Shown: positions 33,814-46,719 of the stretch, one piece after another
Numbering within the stretch: position 1 is the stretch's first letter
Layout: each line of letters starts with the position of its first letter
DNA from: Aurifilum marmelostoma
Lineage: Eukaryota; Ascomycota; Sordariomycetes; Diaporthales; Cryphonectriaceae
Direction: 5' to 3'
DNA: 64,000 nucleotides
Assembly (NCBI GenBank): GCA_027559495.1
Contig: JAMXSV010000008.1
Span: 1,674,001-1,738,000, forward strand
Made by a program: the position numbers and the translations under genes
Notes under the pieces: model-generated
What the model saw: the letters and a program-made list of their open reading frames with translations, nothing else
The model's database searches: none
What the model was told of the DNA's origin: nothing

Positions 33814-36800
33814 GTGTCTCTACGAGTGCCCGGCGTTCGGCCGAAATCCGGACGAGCGACGGCTCCGAAGGGTGGCGCGTTAAGAAGGGCGTTCGGGGAG
33901 GGTCGCAGGATGGTGTGTGGACGGCGAACACCGGTCTCTTTCTTGAGGGGTTAAGAAGTGTATGGCTCTCTTTCTCTCTGGGGCGCGCTCTTCCCGGCGA
34001 AGCAATGCCAGAGGGGGAGGGGAGGGCGCAAAGTTCAGCCTTTCAACGAAAAAGCTGGAGGGGTTCTCTGTGGACCTTGGGGTTCGTCAGCTCCCCCTCG
34101 TGCCGTCCGTACGCCGCCGTGAAACCGGTTCCCGAATCTGGTAGCTCAAGACGCCGAGCCTCCGACATGCTAAATAGGCCTTCCGCCCAGCCAGCCCATT
34201 TTTTTTGCTTCTTTTCGCGACCTTCTTCTCGCGACCTTCTTCTTCTCCCCTCTTCCCGTGTCCTTATCGCCCGCAGGTCAGCACCACGCAAAAACACTGA
34301 TGATCTATTCTGGGACAGCGGAAGCAGCGTAAGCACCAGGAACCCCACAGCTGGGTGCTCGACTCAGCAGGTGTATTAGCCTCAGGGCCACCGAACCCAC
34401 ACGATGCTATTGCTAGGGGTCTGGTCCTAAAAGAGAAGAGGGGGAGGGGCTTTTTCTTCGTGGCCCGCGGTTCGAGGACTTGAGAGGTTTTCTGTCTGTC
34501 GTGGCTGGTCATGGTTGCTGCTTATGGCTGGCTGGCTGGCTAGGTGGCTAGTCATGGTTGGGATCGTGTCGGTGTTTTCTCATGGACACCTCCGACCCAG
34601 CGCTGATGTCCGTGTGTTCGGATCGATCCGTTCTTTGGACATCCTGGCGACGGCAAATGCATGCAGTAGTAGATACCATAGTATTCCATAAAAGAAAAAG
34701 AGGGGGTGAAAAGTCCTCGGGTATAAGCGAGGGACAGACAGGCCCTTTCAGTTGGGCAGTTGGCGCCGCATCGAGGCGAACTCCTCGTGAGAGGATGGCT
34801 GGCAGCTTCTGCTTTGAGCCATCAGACGCCCCATTTTCGTACCATAGACAGAATGATATACCTGCCAGTCAGGTGCAGCATACGAATCCGGGATACGTCA
34901 GCCCCCTCCAACCGCCCCCTCCTCCTCCCCAGCCTGTTGGGTCGTTGAGCCGAGGTGCGTAGAGGCTGGCTGCATAGTGCTGCGTAGTATCTGCAGCTGC
35001 CCCTGCTGCAGGCTGAGTCTTGTGATCCTCAACCGATCGCGATGAGCCGCGGGGTTTAGACGGAAGCCGCGGGGGTCTGGGATGGGGGAGACGATGTGTA
35101 TGGTGGCATCGCGAGTGGCACCTCAAAAGAAGATATGAGGCACTAGGTACTGCATAGATACAGTACCAAAGATTCAGAAGGAGAGTGGTGGAGGAGGAGG
35201 GGAGGAGGTGGTAGTGGTTGGGGGTCCAAGACTGGGAAGTTCTGTTTTTCTTCTTTGGTCGTTGGGCGATGCTATAAGTAGAAGAAGCCACCTCCTGCCT
35301 GGTGAGTTCTATGAGCGCCTTCTCTTGTTCAACTTCTAACGCAATCAATAGACGATCCACCAGGTCTTGGAAAGAACGAAGGTGGACGCTTGCTCAGGTG
35401 CACATGCGATTTGCTAGGGCCGGTCACACCTCGCCTTTTTGTTTCGCCCGCATCAAAACCTCCTCCCCAACGCTCTTTCCCAACGAGAGTCCCCATGAGA
35501 GTAAAGCGAAGAGAAGAGAAAGGGGAGGAGGGAAAAAAAAAGGAAGGAAAAAAAAAAAGAACAAGAAAACACACGCAGAGACTCTCATCCCTCTGATGGA
35601 CCTGGCACTTCTCTCTCTTTCTCTTTGGTTTTTTATATTTTTCTTTCCTTTTTCGCTCTGCAACAGACGAACAGAGCCTTGATTTCAGAATTTCAGTAGA
35701 GTCCGTCTCTGACATTATTCCCCTGATCAGTCTCTATCAACCTCTACTCCCCACCCCCCCCCTTCCTGTTGCATTTGAAATGGCTTTGAAAGCGAGAGAG
35801 AAAGAGAGAGAAAGAAAAAAGGGTTAAATCATTTCTCTATCTTCTTATCTGTTTCTTTTCTCTAATTTTTCTGCCCCGATCCTACGACCAAGACCGGACA
35901 TTGCGTCGTGGTACTCGGACCACTGGGCCCAGAGAGGTTCAGGCTCGATGCTGTTCCAGGCATCAGGGATTCCCAGGTCGGGACTGTCGTCACTGTTCAG
36001 CCCTAAGCCCGGACCTATTTTGCTGGGCGTGCTGGGCTATTTACTGGGTATGGCCTAGAAGGGGCGCCATACTATAGTACATCTCCAGTGGCAGTCGCAG
36101 GGGCCTCGAGAGATGGGGTGAACACTACCTGACTGCCAACCCAGCTCTCTTCTCACGCCTGATGCAACACTAATCCCAATTCCATCTATCTTTCATGCGA
36201 ACAATCAATTGCATTCATTACCACACTACAATACCACCAGAGACTCGACTCGACCGCGCTTGACTCGACCTGGCTTCCCTCCCTCCCCAGCCCTGGTCGA
36301 GTTGTGCAGCCGTGCAGATGACCTCACCGTACTTGTTTGATGAGCAGATGACAGCTCATTTCTGCAGCTTGTGCATCTCCTCTCACCGCATCAAACGTAC
36401 CATGACTGTTGTGCTGCATAGTACAGGCGGCAGAGAACACATGTCTGCAATACGTATGCAATGCGCTGCACCACAGCAACTCGGCTCCACACAATGCGGC
36501 CTGGCGAGGTGGGTGTGCCGACTATGTATGCCAGCATACGATGATGCACGCACACTATCGTGCCTCGTTCGCAGGCAATCATAAAACCCCATCTCGCCAA
36601 GCGCAGTCGGGCCCAGCCCAGCAAGTAACCTGAGAGACGACAGGCCATCGTTAGTGGGGCTTGTTGCCGAGATCATGGATGGCCCTCCTCCATTTTCTTC
36701 CTCCTCTGCCAATTCCCCACCAAGCAAGGTCCCAGCAGAGACCTCTTTTTATTTGATGCTGCTTATTACTGTTGATGGTGGTGTGGGTGCTTTGCTTGCA

Positions 36801-37827
36801 GGTGCATGTGCAGGCGTGCCTGGATTCCGCCCAGATCTCTTACTACATACGGAATTTCTATGCTTATTTACTCATCTGCCCACTTGCCTACTAACCTACT
36901 ACTACTACTACTACTACAACCACTACTACTATTGTTACTACCACTTACCACCACAGTGGTACGGTACTGCGTATACACGCTACTTCTTAGACTCGACCAA
37001 GCGAAGACTGGTGTGGTGGTAGTGTGACGTTGGGTCCCGGAGCCAGCCCACGGCCCCAACAAACGCCACTCACCTTGACGTGGGTGAGCGAGCGGCAGTC
37101 AACTCTTCCTAAAACGGACCTGAGACTGGGTCGCGGAGAGGGGGGGGGTCACACCGAGAGGAGGGGACTGGACTGAGAGAGCCTCGCGATCAAGTCACAG
37201 GACGAAAACAGACGAAGGCGAGAAGAACCAGAACAAGACACGCCGCCGCCGCCGCCTCCTAGCACCATTATTCTCTGGTCCAATCTTTGTTCTGCCGGTC
37301 CTCCCCGTTTGACCACCATTCTTGTCTCTCTACTCCTCCGTCTTTCTCTACATTGACTCTCTCCTCTCTCGGCCGAGCATACGAAGACATTGCGAGCCAC
37401 ACAATCCGGCACAAATTGGTGGTGTTTCTGGCTCTCTCACATGTCTGCTTCTGCCTCGCCTCCACCCAGGACAGACGTGTCTCTTGCGCCGCATCTTGAA
37501 CGCTGGCCGGCCACTGACGACCACTCGTCGACTCACCGTTGACCGACACTCTCACGCACGCGCTCCACACGTCTCCCCCAGCCCGGTCTCCTCTCTTTTT
37601 TTGGTACTTTTTTTCCCTTCCCTTCCTCTCTGCAATACACCAGCTCGACGACCGTCTCGCATACTCAATTCTGAACATGCCGGACGCCTGCTCGCCGCCG
37701 CCACCACCACCATCACCACCACCTCATACCTATCTACCTCGCCCCTCGTCGGCGCATCGCCTGTACATTGAACTGTCGGAGAGACAACAGTGCTCAGCCG
37801 CAGCGACACTGCGGTAGAAAGAAGATC
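33814..37827. other. 4-kb intergenic region, long leader of the coiled-coil gene
   Basis: I find no convincing gene in 4 kb. Features: purine/pyrimidine tracts (35,520-35,660), a C-run (35,752-35,762), a CTA microsatellite (about 36,895-36,918), a CGC repeat (37,241-37,257), and a CT-rich leader with several upstream ATGs (37,310-37,800). The size suggests a large regulatory region or unseen noncoding transcripts. Confidence 0.45.
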
Positions 37828-40800
37828 ATGGCTGGCGCCCGATCCGAGGCCGTTGATCTGGCCGCCCTCGAGGCCTCCGTCGGTCAGCCAGACGCCCTAC
37901 AGTGCTGTTGCGGCAATACGGATTGTCATTTTCTGAAACATAATTGCTCCGTCCTCAATAGTGTCGAGAGGGATGTCCATACGGCTGCTCGCCTCGGCCA
38001 GGTACGTTTTTCTTGGCTGTCCCACCTCTTATCTCTCATTTCTCTGCCTGTCTGTCAGCCTGCCTGCCTGTCCAGTCCACTGCTTCTCGGTTGGGCGTCA
38101 TAGTACCTGAATCCTGCCGATCCTCCCGTCCCTGTTGCATCCGGTGTTGTTTGTTGTCAGATCTGCATGCGGCCTGAAATTGGGGGATCCTCCGCTCAAG
38201 GGCAGACTGGAGAGGAGCAGTCCAGTCACTTTTTGAGGCGTTACTACTGTGTACTGGACCGATTGTGTCTCTGGTCTTTTCTTCCTCTTTATTCTTCTTC
38301 TTTTCTGGTGTTCTAGTGGTTTTTGACTGCGGGACTGGTCACATTCCTGACCGATTACATTCTTCGCGTCGGGCATGTCCTGTGTCCTGGGTTCAGGCCG
38401 CGCTGGAATGCCAGAGCATGCTTCCTCTTCTTGCTGCAGTGATAATTTTTTCCTCGCCGCAGCCGCGACGACGCAGGATGCTCTTCCGACAGACCTGTTC
38501 TACAACCTTCCCGGGCTGACATTCTCGCTGCAGGCCCTCCTAGCTCGGCATGAGGCTCTCATGGCCTCGGCCGAGACAGAACGATTCGAAATGCAGTCAC
38601 GTATCGATCAGCTCGAGACCGACAAGAAGTCACTCGAGGCTGAGAACGCCCGCACCATCCAGGAGAACCGCGCCCTGCTCGACCAGCTCGAGTCCCTCAA
38701 CAGCTCCGTCACCGACTCCGAGACGCACATCAAGAGCCTCGAGGCCACCCTGCAGAGCACCGAGCAGTCGCTCCGGAAGCTAGAGAGCGCAGAGGCGCGC
38801 GCCAATGAGCTCGAGGCCCAGCTCGGCATCGTCGAGACAGAGCAGGCCGAGCTGCACAACACCCTCGTCACCACACAGGCAGAGGCCAGGTCGGCCATGC
38901 AGAGGTGGCGCAAGGCGGAGAAGGGCATCTCGGAGCTGCAGGAGAAGCTGGAGCGGATAGAGAGGGAGGCCCGCGAGGAGCGCGACCGCCACTCTGACAT
39001 GGTCGAGCGCATGGAGAAGCAACGCGCCATGGAGAAGGACCTGTACACCGCCGCAGGAAGGCTCAAGGGGGCCGCCGCGGCCAAGACGATCGGGGACGGC
39101 AAGAACGGAGGCACCGTCGTGTCTCACTTTGTGCGCGACCTGCTGTCGGACAATGCGAACCTGCAGCTGGGCATCGCCGAGCTGCGCGAGCTGCTGATGA
39201 ACTCCAATGACGAGATCCAGCACCTGCGCGAGCAGCTCATGTTCCACCAGCCCGCCGCCGACGACGACGCCGAGGGCTGTGGCGGCCACGCCAGCGCGGC
39301 CAGCACCCTCGGGGCCGAGCTGGGCTCGTTAGAGGAAGGCCTGGATCCCAAGACACCGAGATCACCAAGACAGACGCCGCACAGGAGCGAGTCGACGCCG
39401 TCCGTATCACAGGAGCTACATATCCATCATCATTACCACGTGACGAGGCCCGTCGAGCCAAAGAAGCCGCTGAAGAAGAAGCGGCAGGGCCTGACGCCCA
39501 ACGTCTTTACGCCCTCGAGACCCTTCTCTCCTTCAGGCCCGTCGAGTCCTGCACAGTGGCGGCTGGAGCACAGCGCGACGTCGCCTGGCTTCGTCTCGCA
39601 CTCTGTGAAGGAGTCCATCTCCACAATCCCCTCGACCCGCTGGTCTGTCTTTTCGGACCAGCCATCCGACTTTGCACCGTCGTCTGTGCCTAGCTCACCC
39701 ATGTCGTCACATCACCGGAGGATCTCCGTCTTCGATCAAGAATACGAATCTCCTGCGTCGCCCACGACCAGTGTGGATCCCAACTCTCCGGCATGGACGA
39801 AGCACTACAGAGCTTCGCACAACCACGACGCAGGTGCACGCACCTTCTCAACCCCGAGACCGTTGTATCTGGGTGACGTACCAGAGGACGAGCCGCACAG
39901 GGGGTCTTTCGGGTCGCCCGGAGGGCAGCAGAGGGCACCACCCAGACTCACCACCGAGAATGAGCGCCTGGTCACAGACGTGGGCTCGCAACGCACACCA
40001 CAACTATCGGCAAGCACATCTCCAGACACGTCAACAGGAAACCCCTCGGATGGCGCCGTCAGCATGCCGATGACGCCCAGCTTCGACGACTCCTTTGTGA
40101 GCTCCCGTCCGCGCCTCCACCGCGTCTCGTCGCAGGAGTCAATCATGTCGCTGAGTGGCGGTCTGGACATCCACACCCTGAAGGTACGGCCTGGACAGCT
40201 CGCGCTGCGACCCCTCGGCTCTGTGTCGGCCGAGACAGAGATAAGTGCTGTCATAGCCCGACCCACCATCGCGAGGGGCAAGACCGAAGGCAAGCGGGGC
40301 AGTGTGGTCCTGCGCGACAACCTTCTCAACCTGCCGAACCTGGTCATCTCTGTCGAGGCGCCGTCCCCTACCGGAAGCGAGCCGACCTCGCAGCGGCAGT
40401 CGTCAGCCGGCAGCGGCTTTGGTCGCATCGTCAACTGGCGGCCCTGGGGAGGCAAGCATAGCAACAACAACAGCAACAACGGCCCGAATAGCGCCACAGA
40501 GCAAGCCAGCAGCGAGGTCTCGACGCCTGCACCTTCGGAGCGCGCCCGCAGCGTCTCTCCCAACATCCCAGTCTCGCCCACCACCACTGAGTCGCCCGGC
40601 TCGTCGATCCTAGAAGTCACGCGCGCCAGCAGCAATAGCGAGACGCCGACCAAGAAGAAGCCACCGCCCAGCAAGGACATGGCCTTCTCGCCGCGCAGCT
40701 TTGGGATCAACCAGGCCGGCACCATCCCTGGTTTCTCGGCTTACTGGGCTGCCCACCAGATGAAGGGCCCCACGGCCCAGGTTGTCCCTACGAATGTCGA

Positions 40801-40834
40801 CACCGAGGCGCTGAGGGAAGGGCTCGAGGAGTAA
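37828..40834 (+). CDS. Conserved fungal coiled-coil protein
   Basis: Exons 37828-38001 and 38534-40834 join in phase 0 over a 532-bp intron (gtacgt...tgcag), giving 824 aa. Residues 22-58 hold a short Cys/His motif (QCCCGNTDCHFLKHNCSVL) that may bind zinc. From LLARHEALMASAETERFEMQ a continuous coiled coil of about 240 residues follows, rich in Glu, Lys and Leu heptads. The rest is disordered, Ser/Pro-rich and ends with a conserved-looking patch (MAFSPRSFGINQAGTIPGFS). Such proteins are widespread in filamentous fungi and often left unnamed. A scaffold or trafficking role is plausible from structure only. An alternative acceptor at 38,475-38,476 would add 19 in-frame residues (DALPTDLFYNLPGLTFSLQ) without changing phase. 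Confidence 0.83.
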
Positions 40835-42909
40835 GCTCTCGGGCTGACACTTCATGACGAGCCAGCTCACCGAACTCAAGGCTGTCCGATCTTCAGCGAC
40901 ATTACAAGACCTCTCTCGGCCTTCCTTTTTTTTTTTTTTTTTTTTTTTTGTTCCTTTTGTCCATGTCTCGAATTTTGGATCCATTTTTTCTTGGACTTTG
41001 CATTTAGCAGGGTGTAGGAGGTCTGTGTGACGTGTTTTTATCGAGATTGCATTTCAAAACCAAGGAGTTTGGGGAAGCAGAAAGGGGAAGGATATCTGTT
41101 GCTTTCTTTGTAATATGCAACCACAAGTCCCCCTACCAAATTGTCAAGAGGAACATACGAATAATACCCGCCCTAGTGCGGAATGTCTTGAGATGTACAC
41201 ATTATCAGATTGCACACAGGAGAGGGCAGACGTGGTCTAGACGGGAGGCGAGAGAGGGAGAGAGAATTTGTGTAATAATTTGGGAGTATAAAGCGCGTGT
41301 ATATCTATTCGAGTTTATAGTGTTACGATACCCACCCAGCCAACGGATCGATGACAAGGCTTGCCCCAAGGACGCGTGGGCAGAGAGTTTGACGGAAGGG
41401 AATACGGGATATAAAGAGATAATTAATACGAGAATCGATAGATTGATTGATTGGCGAGAGTAGTATGAAACTTGATTCTTCATGCACATGTGTGGTTGGT
41501 TGTCTTTTTGAGATCTGCGAAATGACATGTGATACATATTGATGCTCGTGCATGTGCTAGAATTAGGATTGCTTGGGTGCGAAGGTGTCGACGACTCATT
41601 CATGCAGGCGTTGATTGGAGGAGTATAAGACGTTGGCAGTGATACTGTGGAAGTCTGCATTGGGTATATTTCTCAGCCAAGTCACGACGCAGATGTCGCG
41701 AAGCGGTCCCTCGAGCCCCCTCCGTCCTCTGACCGCATCCTAGTCTTATACTCAGCTGGCATAGCAATAGTGTTCTCCTCTTGGCGTCGCCGAAGATAGA
41801 CAAGTTGAGGGTCAGTACGGGTCGGTCATGCCGAGGTTCATAGCTCGCTGCCGGGTAGACGAGCTTGCCAGCACTCACCGGAGGACACGACCCGGGGGGG
41901 GGGGGGTTTACTTTGCAAGCGTTGCCAGTCTTGGTGAGCATCCTCCTACTCCTCCCCGAACAACAAATCACACAGAATGGGGTCCAGCAGGGTCTGGAAC
42001 TCGAACAATGTCGGGTGAATGGATGGATTTGAATCGGGTCGCAGGCGGGGCTCCCTAGCAGCAGGTCCCCATTGCGTCTGTATTCCAAGCTGTGGTCATC
42101 TCTTTTCTCTCTCTCTCTTGCCGATTATGCCAGACCAGACCCTTCAACCCTCTCTCCAAGAATTCTCTCTGCCTCGACTCTGGCTGTTGTGCGCCCTGAC
42201 TCCCATCTGAATTATTTCAACCACGCCGCATGTGTGAACCCGAAATGTGGTTTGCCCGTCCCAGCCCCCTTAACGCCGTGACATATCCGCTACCCCCGTA
42301 TGCATGTGTATAAGTCCGCCGTTCCAACACAGATCGATCGCACTAAATTAAACATCCCCCCATCGTGTCCTTTTTTGACATTGTGTACTTGATGCTTTAC
42401 TGTGAAAATGCCACGAAGCTCTGCCGTCCACACGGAGACTTGAAAGACGGCAGACCAAAACAGGGGGCGGATGCGTAGGTTCCCGAGAGCAAGTATCGGA
42501 TGTGTTGTATCTTTTCGTGCAAGTGTAATTTTTTTCTTTCTTCCTGTTTCTTGTTGGCTCAGGAGAGAGGGAGGGGGGATAGCGATTTCGGCAGGTCGAA
42601 TCGTTTGGTCGAGGCCTTATCTATCTCCAAGTCACGAGTCAGTATGCACTCAACAGATGCCAGGCGCAAGCTTGTGTGGCAGTGACGAGTGTGTCCAGTG
42701 AGGGGTGTGTGGCTTACCAACCCTTTCGAATCGCCAATTGCTATGCTCTCGTCCCAAGTCCAGAGAGAAGAAAAGAAAAGAAAAAAATTCCAGACCACCA
42801 CCACTACCACAAGACAATATTCCGATTGTTGCTCCAGTGTTGTTGTCGACCCGCCCCGGCTGAACTGGCCGCCGCGCTGCTGAAAGGAAAGACAAGAGAG
42901 AAAAAAAAA
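40835..42909. other. Gene-poor region, left half
   Basis: 3' flank of the coiled-coil gene, with a T-run of about 23 (40,927-40,949), a GA-rich patch near 41,245, and a G12 run (41,896-41,907). No protein-coding gene or RNA gene could be supported. Confidence 0.45.
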
Positions 42910-43023
42910 TCACCTCTTCCGGAAGCTGATGTTGCCGAGCCTCGAGCAGCAGATTATGAAGCCAACGATGATGAAGAGGAGGAGGATGACCGCCTCAACA
43001 TAGAACAGCACAGCCGTCACCAT
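42910..43023 (-). CDS. Putative 37-residue single-pass membrane peptide
   Basis: A short complete frame: start MVTAVLFYVEAV, stop TGA at 42910-42912. The middle (ILLLFIIVGFIICC) is a strong transmembrane helix, followed by a positively charged tail (SRLGNISFRKR), so the tail would be cytosolic. The ATG has an A at -3 (TTCAAAATGG). Third codon positions are almost all G/C, matching real genes in the window and unlike the AT-rich flanks. It stands alone in a 5-kb gene-poor block. The sequence after AAGAG could be a 5' splice site (GTGATT), but the next good acceptor would give a 34-nt intron, too short to trust. Function unknown. Confidence 0.5.
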   Translation of the reverse strand: MVTAVLFYVEAVILLLFIIVGFIICCSRLGNISFRKR

Positions 43024-45953
43024 TTTGAACGAGTGATGAGAAAGGAATGACTTTCTTTTTCTTTGTGCGTGTGTATTAACGAGTGTGGTTGTTCCCTTTT
43101 TTCTTTTTCTTTCTTTTTCTCTTCTTTTGGCGGAGGTGGGCTTGGCGGCGCTCTCGACTTGTTCCCGTTCTCAGTCTTCCGGAAGGTTTACCAAGTGAAG
43201 GTATCGCAGGGTCGCAAAGAATGAGGCCGAAAGAAAAAAAAGAGGTAGGAAGAACAGAAAAAAAAGAGACCAACAGGAAAATGCCTAGAGAATAACGGTG
43301 TAGCTGCCAAACAGGTTAAATATACCATTTCACGACCCTCTCTTGCTTCTGCCCCCCCCCCCCCAAAGAGAGGAGCGAGAGCGAACCAGGGCCTAGAATT
43401 GGGTATGCCATTTTTGCGCTGCCCTTTCTCCTTTTTAATTTCCGTCCCTGTCCAGCAGGATTACGCATTGCTCAGGGGCTATCTGTGGGTACACTGCTGA
43501 AGAATTACCGGGGTGGTTTTACCAACATTTCCTTCTTCTCTTCTTTCTTGACACGCCCCCCCCCCCCTTCCCTTTTCTCCTTCCACTACGTGCTTCCTTA
43601 GGTTATCTCTTCCCAGCCCTAGGCTAACGCGTAAAGAGATGTGTAGTGGGCCTGGTCGAACTTGGAACCTTGCTTTTCGAGGGGGGGTGGTAGAAAAAAG
43701 AGTGGAGGAGTGGCTGACAGCGGTGTCCCAAGGTCCGGCGCGGGATTTTGAGTCCCTGGGACACAAGACAGATGAGATTATAGGATTGCATTTTCTTGAT
43801 TGGTCTGCCAAAGGCAGGGCTAATAAGGATCAAGAAAGAGCCTCAAATCCTACCCTCCCTTCCCCCCCCCCTTCTTAAAATCCTATGTGCCACAGAAAGT
43901 TGGCCACACTGCGGCGCAAGGGCCCGGGTATCTGGCCCAAACGAAATTATCCCTACACCCAGAAGATATGACTGCCCCTATTTGTCAGTGGGTGGGCCCC
44001 GCCCGGGTTGGTGTTCCCACCTTGGCCTGCCCTTCCCGTGGGGCAGACTACTGCTACTTACCCGGCCCAGTCGACCGGGGGCGTGATCTACAAGTGATCG
44101 ATGGTCCTTTTTTTTTACGATCCAAAATGAGTTGATCGTTGGTTCTTTTCATGCATTGGAAACCAGGTCTGCTCGTCCCAGCAGGAGATGAAGGATTCGT
44201 GAGCAGATACTGATTGGAGTGACTTGCACGTACTCTTTCGGGCTCCCTTCCTCCCTCGTAATAGAAAGAAAGAAAAAGAAGCCAACAACCAACTCAGCAT
44301 TGCTGCATCGCCAAGATCATATCGATCCTAAGAATATCCTGCCCTCTTGCTGAGAGGCCCACCAGGCGCTACCTAATCGGTTGTCGGCACCTGCATCGAG
44401 CTGCGAGCGGAGAATCGAGATCGACAAGACTGGATTTTGCTGTGATGCAAGTCTGATAGCTTTTTTTTTTTTTTTTTTTTTTTTCTTCTTAACTTCTACC
44501 ACTCATGAGACGCGCCAGTTCCGCGACGAGGACGCAATCGTTGCGTGGGACTGGGGTAGGTGCTCAGATAGGTGGGGTATTCTAGCTGTATTGTGGCTGG
44601 CACATTGGCAGGTTCCCTAGGTAGGGTGATGATGCAAATCGCTTCGACTTCCATGTCGCCGTGTGTTCCGAACACAGTCTATTTCGAGGGGGAAAAAAAA
44701 GGTGGAAGGCCAGGCACTGCTAAACGATCTCGCGTCTTTCGCCTTTCCGCCACGCTGATGCGAATCTGGGGACGGGAGGAACCGCTGGCAACATAAGTGT
44801 TCCCGTCTACTATCATATCTCTGCAGATCTCCTGCGCAAGGCCGCTCCCAAGCTGATCGCATCCTCACAAGGCACCCTCCGCTCGGATCGCTGTCGACCG
44901 TGTGGCGATGTGCCCGTGTGGGCTGATGCTGGTCAGATATCTGGCCGCCTCCATCTCGGCTGGGCGGTTGTTGGGCACGAGAACACCTCTGTAGGAAGGA
45001 AGGTCTTGCTCGTCATGGCCTTAATCAGGAGTAAACAGTGGCGTGAAGGAAGATGGCAAGCCTTAATATACGGGAAGTGAATTGAGATTGCCCCGTCGAG
45101 AGCCGCCGGTCTCAAGTAGACATCTCGAGCTGGGCCAATGTAACACTGACAGGAAGCAACGCCACGACCCGCCGGTTAGGAGCTAATTATGGATGTCCGG
45201 CTGTGCGAATTTTGAGGCGTTCCTCCATGCAAGGACGTGGAATACTCTGGATTGTATAGCCCTCAATGAACGTGCCAGTCCACTCGCCTCTTGAATGATT
45301 AAACACGATTATCGGCATCAAAAAGGATTCACTTCTCGAGCCTTGACGACACAAGCGTTGGGCGTGAAGCCATACGGGAGCCTCTCTCACCTGAGCAAGC
45401 TGATGCGAGCAGACTTTGTGTTGTGGTTATCCAATCAGTATGTGAATGTCTAATATTATCCATCTTCCACAATATCGGAGCTGTGGGCAGCCTCAACTCG
45501 ACTTCAACTCAAGACTATTATAAGACTTGTTGTGCCAAGCCACAAATCTTGTGCCAAGATGTAATCCAATCTTTGGCCATCTTGCTGGGCAGTCTCCATC
45601 ATACTGATATCCTCCTGCCAAGGTTCCTCCAGAAGACTGCAGCCTATAATTGAATCAAGCTTACGTCGAGTGCTTGATTGCAGCCTGTAGGTGGAGCTGC
45701 AAAACCTACTACTCTCTGCCTCCTGGCCACGTCATTATGTACACATGCCCGGCTGCTGCCTAGCCTAAGACGCCCTGCAACACCTTCGAGTTGATGCTTA
45801 AAAGCCTGAAAAATTGAATATACCACAGACTCTTCAGAAAGAAAAGAAAAAAGAAAAGCAAAATCCTCCAAAATCCTCAGTGCACCTTTGTAGTGTACCA
45901 AGAAGAGCAGGTTTATACAAAAGTCCCAGAGGGTCCTCCACCCAACCACCAAC
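43024..45953. other. Gene-poor region, right half
   Basis: No supportable gene in about 2.9 kb. T-runs near 43,098 and 44,461-44,484, C-runs at 43,353-43,365 and 43,556-43,567, and an 8-bp inverted repeat (GTGTCCCA 43,723 / TGGGACAC 43,757). Open frames seen here have no family features. Confidence 0.45.
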
Positions 45954-46568
45954 ATGTCAACAGGTCTCCTTTTCGTGATAGCCCCCGAGGCAAACGAGAA
46001 ACCTATCAACCGCTGCCTACTCCACCTGAAAGATTGGGAATACGGCAGCGGCGACAGATTCCACCTCGTCACGTCCAGATCGACAGAAGCTCTTCCTGAT
46101 GCCACTTCCCAGTTGCCAGGGACGTCGGCGCCTGTCGCTCCGGGCGTGATGGAAAGGAACGAATGGGCCGGCGCCAGCATCTCCGACGTCGAGGAGTTCT
46201 GTCTGGCGCTGAGCAAGTCCGAGGGGCGCGACTTCAACCACTCGGACGTTGTGATTCTGGACGCCGAGGGCGTCGACGAGCAGACCTTTGTTCTGATGTC
46301 TCGCCCGTACGATGCGGACACTGGAGAGCTGCTCGAGTGCTTTGAGAAGTGTCGCTTTCCTTGGTACCAGACCTATCTGATATGGTGCAACCTGGATATC
46401 CGAAATATGGACTGGGAGGATTACGTGGATGAGATGGTCGAGGAGGAGGCTGGCAAAGGAAGGTGGTGGACTTCGAACGAGGAAGATCATGGAGAGTTCC
46501 TTTCCGATGAGAACAGGAAACTACGAGACAAGGACATCAAAGCATTGGAGGACTTGGATCAGGCCTAG
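45954..46568 (+). CDS. Hypothetical protein, small acidic, fungal
   Basis: A single-exon frame of 204 aa starting MSTGLLFVIAPEANEKP. I do not recognise the family with certainty. The N-terminal half carries CLLHLKDWEYGSGDRFHLV and VVILDAEGVDEQTFVLMSR. The middle has an aromatic, Cys-containing stretch (CFEKCRFPWYQTYLIWCNL). The C-terminal third is very acidic (VDEMVEEEAGKGRWW, DKDIKALEDLDQA). There is no signal peptide or membrane helix, so it is probably cytosolic. Codon use is G/C-rich at third positions, which supports a real gene. It converges on the SDR gene, whose stop lies only 150 bp away. Confidence 0.7.
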   Translation: MSTGLLFVIAPEANEKPINRCLLHLKDWEYGSGDRFHLVTSRSTEALPDATSQLPGTSAPVAPGVMERNEWAGASISDVEEFCLALSKSEGRDFNHSDVVILDAEGVDEQTFVLMSRPYDADTGELLECFEKCRFPWYQTYLIWCNLDIRNMDWEDYVDEMVEEEAGKGRWWTSNEEDHGEFLSDENRKLRDKDIKALEDLDQA

Positions 46569-46719
46569 GACTGGTGTTGTTGTTGCGGCACGTGAATATG
46601 TGCTGGTATATTGTTCCATTTCAGACAAAGTCAATCTACAACCACTCACCTAGTTCTGATATCTCAAAAATATTTCTCGTGTTTGCACAAGAACACCCAG
46701 TCATTCTTCCGACTGCGAA

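Noticed and set aside
33774..34379. 201-codon + strand open frame opposite the start of the second Zn2Cys6 gene
   Set aside because: Arg/Ser-rich, antisense at its start to a well-supported exon, no domain signature.
41600..42088. 162-codon minus-strand open frame with many Cys
   Set aside because: Composition follows a G12 homopolymer translation and random reading; no start context, no domain, poor codon bias.
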